The position numbers and the translations under genes were made by a program. This document shows positions 6,329-10,260 of a stretch of DNA of 10,260 bases, piece by piece (positions within the stretch are counted from its first letter, which is position 1; each line of letters begins with the position of its first letter). The stretch is from an uncultured Lachnospiraceae bacterium. Its GTDB lineage: Bacteria > Bacillota > Clostridia > Lachnospirales > Lachnospiraceae. Below the pieces are notes generated by a model. It did no database searches and was not told the origin of the DNA. It saw nothing but the letters and a program-made list of their open reading frames with translations. The stretch covers positions 1 through 10,260 of the forward strand of contig CAJUFL010000083.1 in assembly GCA_910585605.1 (NCBI GenBank). The letters are read 5' to 3'.

Positions 6329-6376
6329 ATACACTATATTGTGTTTTTTCTCATTTACAATACCAAGATAGAGTGT
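6329..6376 (+). promoter_or_regulatory. Tandem NrdR-like boxes upstream of nrdD
   Basis: Compared with the NrdR consensus ACACWATATATWGTGT, box 1 (6329-6344, ATACACTATATTGTGT) matches 14 of 16 and box 2 (6361-6376, TACCAAGATAGAGTGT) matches 11 of 16. The linker is 16 bp, so the centres are 32 bp (about three helical turns) apart, the spacing known for NrdR pairs. Box 2 fills the -35/-10 spacer and touches the -10. NrdR is an ATP-cone repressor of ribonucleotide reductase genes; repression when dATP is ample is expected. Confidence 0.7.
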
Positions 6377-6382
6377 TATAAT
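6354..6382 (+). promoter_or_regulatory. Sigma-A promoter of the nrdD-nrdG-dut operon
   Basis: TTTACA (6354-6359) and a perfect TATAAT (6377-6382) are separated by 17 bp. Transcription should begin near 6389, leaving a leader of about 57 nt with AAGGAG just before the nrdD start. Confidence 0.85.
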
Positions 6383-6445
6383 AGATTTATTTTCAGCTAA
6401 AGTGCGCCCATTTTTGCACTTTGAAGCATAAAAAGGAGTAAAAAT

Positions 6446-8572
6446 ATGAAAGTAATCAAACGAGATGGTACAACCGTTTCCTACGATCGAAACAAGATAA
6501 AGCGTGCCATTCAAAAAGCAAATGCAGAAGTTGAACCTGCTGAAAAAGTCTCTGACGATACAATTGAATATATCATTTCCTGTATCGAGACCAAGAATCG
6601 TTCCAGAATGCTGGTAGAAGATATTCAAGATATCATTGAACAAAAGTTAATGGACGAAAAAAAATTTGTATTAGCAAAAACATATATTATCTACCGATAT
6701 TCCAGAGAACTTGTCCGCAGGGCAAATACCACCGATGATTCTATTTTAAGTCTTATACAAAACCGCAACAAAGATGTTATGGAAGAAAATTCTAATAAAA
6801 ATGCTACTGTTGCCTCCACGCAGCGTGATCTGATAGCCGGCGAGGTCTCCAAAGATTTAACGAAACGTATTTTACTACCGGAAAAGATTTCAAAAGCACA
6901 CGAAGAAGGCATTCTGCATTTCCACGATGCTGATTATTTTCTACAACCTATTTTTAACTGCTGTCTTATTAATATAGGAGATATGCTTGATAACGGTACC
7001 GTAATGAACGGTAAATTAATCGAAAGCCCAAAGAGTTTTCAGGTAGCCTGTACCGTCATGACACAGGTAATCGCCGCTGTTGCCAGCAGCCAGTATGGCG
7101 GACAATCCGTAGATGTACACCATTTAGGCAAATATTTGAGAAAATCGTATCACAAATTTAAAACAAAAATGACTGCAGAATTTGGCGGGACGGTATCCGA
7201 AGACATCATTGAAAAAATGGTACAGGAACGCCTGAATGATGAACTGCGTTCTGGCGTACAAACCATCCAGTATCAAATTAATACGTTGATGACTACCAAT
7301 GGGCAGTCACCGTTTGTCACCCTTTTCCTGAATTTGGATAAAGATGATGAATATCTCAAAGAGAATGCCATGATCGTAGAAGAAATTCTCCGGCAGCGCT
7401 TAGAAGGCATCAAGAATGAAAAAGGTGTCTATATTACCCCTGCTTTTCCAAAATTGATTTATGTTCTTGACGAACACAACTGCTTAAAAGGCGGTGAATA
7501 CGACTATATTACGGAACTCGCAGTAAAGTGTTCTGCAAAACGTCTGTATCCTGATTATATCTCCGCAAAAAAAATGCGCGAAAATTATGAAGGAAATGTA
7601 TTCTCATGTATGGGATGCCGCAGCTTTTTAACGCCTTGGAAAGACGAGGACGGTAAATACAAATTTGAAGGACGCTTTAATCAGGGTGTAGTCAGCCTGA
7701 ATCTTCCACAAATCGGAATCATCGCTAATGGTGATGAAGAAAAGTTCTGGGATTTATTGGAGGAACGTCTGGAGCTTTGCTATGAAGCTTTGATGTGCAG
7801 ACATCATGCATTGAAGGGAATTACTTCTGATGTAAGTCCGGTCCACTGGCAATATGGTGCCATTGCAAGACTGGAAAAAGGGGAATCTATTGATAAACTA
7901 CTATTAGACGGCTACTCCACTATATCTCTGGGATATATAGGTTTGTATGAAGTAACCAAATTAATGAAGCATTGCAGCCATACTGAGCCAAGCGGGCAGG
8001 ATTTTGCCCTTCGCGTCATGAACCGTCTCCGTGCAGCAACAGACAAATGGAAAGCAGAGACCGGTATTGGATTTGGTCTTTATGGAAGCCCGGCAGAATC
8101 CCTCTGCTATCGCTTTGCAAGAATTGATTTAGAACGTTTTGGAAGTATTCCTGATATCACTGATAAAGGTTATTACACGAATTCTTATCACGTAGATGTC
8201 AGAGAGAATATCGATGCTTTCAGCAAATTCCGCTTTGAAAGCCAATTCCAGAAAATATCTTCCGGCGGTGCCATCTCCTATGTGGAGATTCCTAATATGA
8301 GGAATAATTTAGATGCATTAGCGGAGGTTGTACGTTTTATATACGATAATATACAATATGCGGAATTTAATACCAAATCAGATTACTGCCATGTATGTGA
8401 ATATGATGGCGAAATACTGATTAATGATGATAATGAATGGGAGTGCCCACAATGTGGTAATAAGGATCATGCCAAAATGAATGTAACCAGAAGAACCTGT
8501 GGTTATCTGGGAGAAAACTTCTGGAACGTTGGTAAAACTAAGGAAATCAAATCCAGAATTCTCCACCTGTAG
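6446..8572 (+). CDS. nrdD: Anaerobic (class III) ribonucleoside-triphosphate reductase
   Basis: NrdD reduces ribonucleoside triphosphates to deoxy forms without oxygen, using a glycyl radical and normally formate. The 708 residues match the family (E. coli 712). Residues 2-92 are an ATP-cone (VIKRDGTTVSYDRNKIKRAI) for allosteric control. Cys172/Cys173 in FNCCLINIGDML fit the active-site thiyl position, with further cysteines near residue 390 (VFSCMGCRSFL). The C-terminus has a four-cysteine zinc site (Cys648, 651, 667, 670) and the glycyl radical loop RRTCGYLGENFW, with Gly686 as the radical residue. The ATG is preceded by AAAAAGGAG. It leads an operon with its activase gene nrdG and dut, under a promoter with NrdR-like boxes. 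Nothing conserved is missing. Confidence 0.98.
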   Translation: MKVIKRDGTTVSYDRNKIKRAIQKANAEVEPAEKVSDDTIEYIISCIETKNRSRMLVEDIQDIIEQKLMDEKKFVLAKTYIIYRYSRELVRRANTTDDSILSLIQNRNKDVMEENSNKNATVASTQRDLIAGEVSKDLTKRILLPEKISKAHEEGILHFHDADYFLQPIFNCCLINIGDMLDNGTVMNGKLIESPKSFQVACTVMTQVIAAVASSQYGGQSVDVHHLGKYLRKSYHKFKTKMTAEFGGTVSEDIIEKMVQERLNDELRSGVQTIQYQINTLMTTNGQSPFVTLFLNLDKDDEYLKENAMIVEEILRQRLEGIKNEKGVYITPAFPKLIYVLDEHNCLKGGEYDYITELAVKCSAKRLYPDYISAKKMRENYEGNVFSCMGCRSFLTPWKDEDGKYKFEGRFNQGVVSLNLPQIGIIANGDEEKFWDLLEERLELCYEALMCRHHALKGITSDVSPVHWQYGAIARLEKGESIDKLLLDGYSTISLGYIGLYEVTKLMKHCSHTEPSGQDFALRVMNRLRAATDKWKAETGIGFGLYGSPAESLCYRFARIDLERFGSIPDITDKGYYTNSYHVDVRENIDAFSKFRFESQFQKISSGGAISYVEIPNMRNNLDALAEVVRFIYDNIQYAEFNTKSDYCHVCEYDGEILINDDNEWECPQCGNKDHAKMNVTRRTCGYLGENFWNVGKTKEIKSRILHL

Positions 8573-8577
8573 AACAT

Positions 8578-8595
8578 CCCGTTGCTAACAATGGG
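8578..8595 (+). other. Intercistronic hairpin between nrdD and nrdG
   Basis: CCCGTTG and CAATGGG form a 7-bp stem (one G-T pair) with a CTAA loop, starting 6 nt after the nrdD stop. No T run follows, so it is not a terminator. It may slow 3' decay of the nrdD message or lower nrdG expression relative to nrdD. This is inference. Confidence 0.4.
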
Positions 8596-8640
8596 AATAC
8601 GACAAAACATTATTTACCCCACATAGAAATGGAGAATATC

Positions 8641-9183
8641 ATGAACTATGGAAACATAAAAAAATACGATGTCGCAAACGGTCCCGGTGTACGGGTCAGT
8701 TTATTTGTTAGCGGCTGTACCCATCATTGTCCAGGGTGTTTTAATCCTGAAACCTGGGATTTTAATTTTGGGAACCCTTTTGACAGTGATGTAATCAACG
8801 AGATATTAGAAGCACTACAGCCTTCTTATATACACGGTTTTACCTTGCTTGGCGGTGAACCTTTTGAATACAAAAACCAAATCGGTGTACTTCCTCTACT
8901 AAAGGAAATTAAAAATCGGTTTCCTAACAAAGACATCTGGTGCTATACCGGTTATGATTTTGAAGAGGATATTTTAGGCGATATGGCCAAAAAATGGGCA
9001 GAAACCTATGATATGCTTTCCTATATTGATGTCTTAGTAGACGGTGAATTTGAGGAAGCAAAAAAAGACCTTGCTCTTCGATTCAGAGGTTCCTCCAATC
9101 AGCGGATCATCAAAGTGCAGGAATCCTTACAGGAAAACAAAATTATCCTTTGGGATGATACAAAAGAATTTACAATTTATTGA
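8641..9183 (+). CDS. nrdG: Anaerobic ribonucleotide reductase activating protein (radical SAM)
   Basis: NrdG uses a [4Fe-4S] cluster and S-adenosylmethionine to create the glycyl radical on NrdD. The 180-residue protein has the cluster motif C26-x3-C30-x2-C33 (SGCTHHCPGCFN), the N-terminal VANGPGVRVSLF segment and GGEP (71-74) for SAM binding. It is somewhat longer than the E. coli enzyme (154), mainly at the C-terminus. The start at 8641 is chosen because GGAG is 8 nt upstream and the protein then begins MNYGNIKKYD, like known NrdG; the ATG at 8629 has no binding site. It lies 68 nt after nrdD and 16 nt before dut, so all three are one operon. Confidence 0.97.
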   Translation: MNYGNIKKYDVANGPGVRVSLFVSGCTHHCPGCFNPETWDFNFGNPFDSDVINEILEALQPSYIHGFTLLGGEPFEYKNQIGVLPLLKEIKNRFPNKDIWCYTGYDFEEDILGDMAKKWAETYDMLSYIDVLVDGEFEEAKKDLALRFRGSSNQRIIKVQESLQENKIILWDDTKEFTIY

Positions 9184-9199
9184 GAAAGAGGATAGAATC

Positions 9200-9646
9200 A
9201 TGCAGAATGCAAATGTACCAATCAAAAAACTTGACCCGGAAGCAACCCTTCCGACTTATGGTTCCGAATATGCAGCCGGTGCCGATTTATATGCCTGCAT
9301 CAAGGAAATCGTGAATTTCGAACCGGGAGAGACCAAATTGATCAAAACCGGACTGGCAATGGAGATTCCTGCCGGTTATGCCGGACTTATATACGCCCGA
9401 AGCGGACTCGCCTCCAAAAAGGGGCTTGCTCCCGCCAATAAAGTCGGTGTCATTGATGCTGATTACCGGGGAGAAGTCATGGTAGCATTACACAACCATA
9501 GCACAATACCTGCTTTTATCGAACCGCAGGAGCGTATCGCCCAGCTGGTAATCACACCTTATCTGACTGCCTGTTTTGAAGAAACAGAGCAATTAAGTGA
9601 TACTGTCCGGGGCGAAGGAGGCTTCGGTTCCACCGGTACAAAATAG
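9200..9646 (+). CDS. dut: Deoxyuridine 5'-triphosphate nucleotidohydrolase (dUTPase)
   Basis: The trimeric enzyme splits dUTP into dUMP and pyrophosphate, which keeps uracil out of DNA and feeds thymidylate synthesis. The 148 residues have all five motifs: AGADLY (26-31), ARSGLASK (66-73), GVIDADYRGE (83-92, catalytic Asp86, Tyr89 stacking on deoxyribose), ERIAQLVI (111-118) and RGEGGFGSTG (137-146). The ATG at 9200 has AGAGGA 7 nt upstream; the longer open frame back to 9044 only overlaps nrdG. It is the last gene of the nrdD-nrdG-dut operon and is followed by a terminator. The link with nrdDG fits shared control of dNTP pools. Confidence 0.97.
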   Translation: MQNANVPIKKLDPEATLPTYGSEYAAGADLYACIKEIVNFEPGETKLIKTGLAMEIPAGYAGLIYARSGLASKKGLAPANKVGVIDADYRGEVMVALHNHSTIPAFIEPQERIAQLVITPYLTACFEETEQLSDTVRGEGGFGSTGTK

Positions 9647-9657
9647 CTATGTAATGC

Positions 9658-9706
9658 AGGGGCTGTCAATCTTTAATGTGATATGCCCCTTTTTATTTTT
9701 CTTTTT
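9658..9706 (+). terminator. Rho-independent terminator of the nrdD-nrdG-dut operon
   Basis: AGGGGC (9658-9663) pairs with GCCCCT (9685-9690) around a 21-nt loop that can fold further (TCA/TGA). T5-A-T5-C-T6 follows. The T tract from 9693 onward is at the same time the last codons and stop of the convergent carD-like gene. Confidence 0.85.
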
Positions 9707-9983
9707 TATGCAGCAACACATACTCTGCTTCCCTTTTTCGAAGTTCTCCTATACCATCAGATGTATCCTTCGCCAGTTTTTCTGCTTCTTCATATGAAAT
9801 CAGAGGTCTCAACTGCACTTGATGATGTTCAATCGGTATATAAGAAACCTTTTTGTGGTCAAATACCGAACGCAGTCCATAATACATAATCTGCTCACCA
9901 TTTTTTGCCGCCAATTTCGTAATTTCGGTCACCTGACATACACCTATATTTTCACTGAAGATAATCTCTTTTTTCTCAAACAC
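9693..9983 (-). CDS. Short CarD/CdnL-type RNA polymerase-interacting (RID) protein
   Basis: Residues 5-62 fit the CarD/TRCF RID fold that binds the RNA polymerase beta subunit: a GVCQVTEI strand, a YYGLRSV strand, then VSYIPIEHHQVQLRPLISYEEA. Full CdnL/CarD proteins are about 150-170 residues, with a helical C-terminal domain that touches promoter DNA. Here only about 34 residues follow the RID, ending in a Lys/Glu-rich tail, so that domain is absent. The start is GTG with AGAAAGGA 7 nt upstream. The gene converges on dut, and its end overlaps the dut terminator. On its upstream side is the large palindromic element. It may tune RNA polymerase without direct DNA contact; a truncated pseudogene is less likely given the good start and tail. 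Confidence 0.8.
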   Translation of the reverse strand: MFEKKEIIFSENIGVCQVTEITKLAAKNGEQIMYYGLRSVFDHKKVSYIPIEHHQVQLRPLISYEEAEKLAKDTSDGIGELRKREAEYVLLHKKEK

Positions 9984-10027
9984 AGTTTTTTCCTTTCTAA
10001 ATTCTTGTTTGTATTACTAAGAGGGAC

Positions 10028-10253
10028 GCTTTCAACATGAGGGGTTGGTGGAGTCCGCTGTGGAGATATCATAGGATTCACGTTCCGTCCCCGCTTCCGC
10101 TCCATCTCATGCGTAACGGTACATAAGCTGCCAGCCCGCATTTTATGCGGACTGCCAGCTAAGTACCGACGGATGAGACAGTCCTACACTTAGAATCCTA
10201 TGATATCCCCACAGCTTAGACTTTTCAAAGGCTCATGTTGAAAGCTGTTTTTT
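10028..10253 (+). ncRNA. Large structured element, candidate non-coding RNA (raiA-type or 6S-like not excluded)
   Basis: The sequence folds end to end on itself. Outer stem: 10028-10041 with 10232-10245, 14 of 14 pairs. Second stem: 10057-10079 with 10193-10215, 22 of 23. Inner stems: TCTCAT (10105) with ATGAGA (10173), CGGTAC (10117) with GTACCG (10163), AGCTGCCAG (10126) with CTGCCAGCT (10152, one mismatch), and CCGCAT with ATGCGG closing a TTT loop at 10142. T6 at 10248-10253 follows the outer stem, as in a terminator, so the forward strand is preferred. No gene fits. A loop segment GGTGGAG (10047-10053) can pair with CTCCATC (10100-10106), a pseudoknot across the second stem. Size (about 218 nt) and pseudoknot would suit the raiA RNA motif of Firmicutes; 6S RNA is another option. 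Family is not proven. On the reverse strand it would be a leader of the carD-like gene. Confidence 0.6.
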
Positions 10254-10260
10254 GGTAGAA

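Noticed and set aside
6284..6643. Reverse-strand open frame covering the nrdD promoter and start
   Set aside because: It overlaps the well-supported nrdD start, promoter and NrdR-like boxes and has no family resemblance.
8629..8640. Upstream ATG for nrdG
   Set aside because: No ribosome binding site, whereas GGAG precedes the ATG at 8641 and the shorter form matches known NrdG N-termini.
9944..10141. Reverse-strand open frame over the carD-like start and palindromic element
   Set aside because: It overlaps a better gene and a highly structured region; no ribosome binding site or family.

Overview
The window is A+T-rich chromosomal DNA that looks like a Clostridia genome, most likely a gut or rumen Lachnospiraceae. 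The reasons are the gene families (an oxygen-sensitive class III ribonucleotide reductase with its activase, a lipoprotein form of trigger factor, BspA-type LRR and CFI-box proteins), the purine-rich ribosome binding sites, the consensus sigma-A promoters and the greA-lysS pairing. No rRNA, tRNA, CRISPR array or complete mobile element is seen.

Left part (1-2733) is accessory in character. A leftward cluster encodes a 47-residue small protein (1702-1845) and two cytoplasmic zinc-ribbon proteins with nearly the same N-terminus (569-1633 with LRR repeats and a CFI-box tail; 35-541 with a TPR-like tail). Diverging from it is a 73-residue XRE-type regulator (1952-2173). A 25-bp imperfect palindrome lies in the shared promoter region and may be its operator. 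About 560 bp of gene-free DNA follows. It holds three GTTCGG(C/T)AAA copies, three AAA(A/T)GCC-TT-ATTTT copies, and an 11-bp direct repeat whose second copy is inside the 3' end of lysS. This looks like the scar or end of an integrated element.

Middle part (2734-6164) is core and reads leftward: a lipoprotein with trigger-factor/FKBP architecture, its terminator, a textbook promoter (TTGACA-N17-TATAAT), greA, an intrinsic terminator-like hairpin, and lysS (GTG start). The hairpin between greA and lysS suggests partial termination before lysS.

Right part (6165-10260) reads rightward. nrdD, nrdG and dut form one operon for anaerobic dNTP supply: NrdG makes the glycyl radical on NrdD, NrdD reduces ribonucleotides, and Dut removes dUTP. 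The promoter carries two NrdR-like boxes 32 bp apart centre to centre, so NrdR repression is expected. After the dut terminator a short CarD/CdnL-type RID-domain gene (GTG start) points left. The window ends with an approximately 218-nt, strongly folded, gene-free palindromic element followed by a T run. It is probably a structured non-coding RNA and is the least explained item here; a raiA-motif RNA or a 6S-like RNA are the named candidates.
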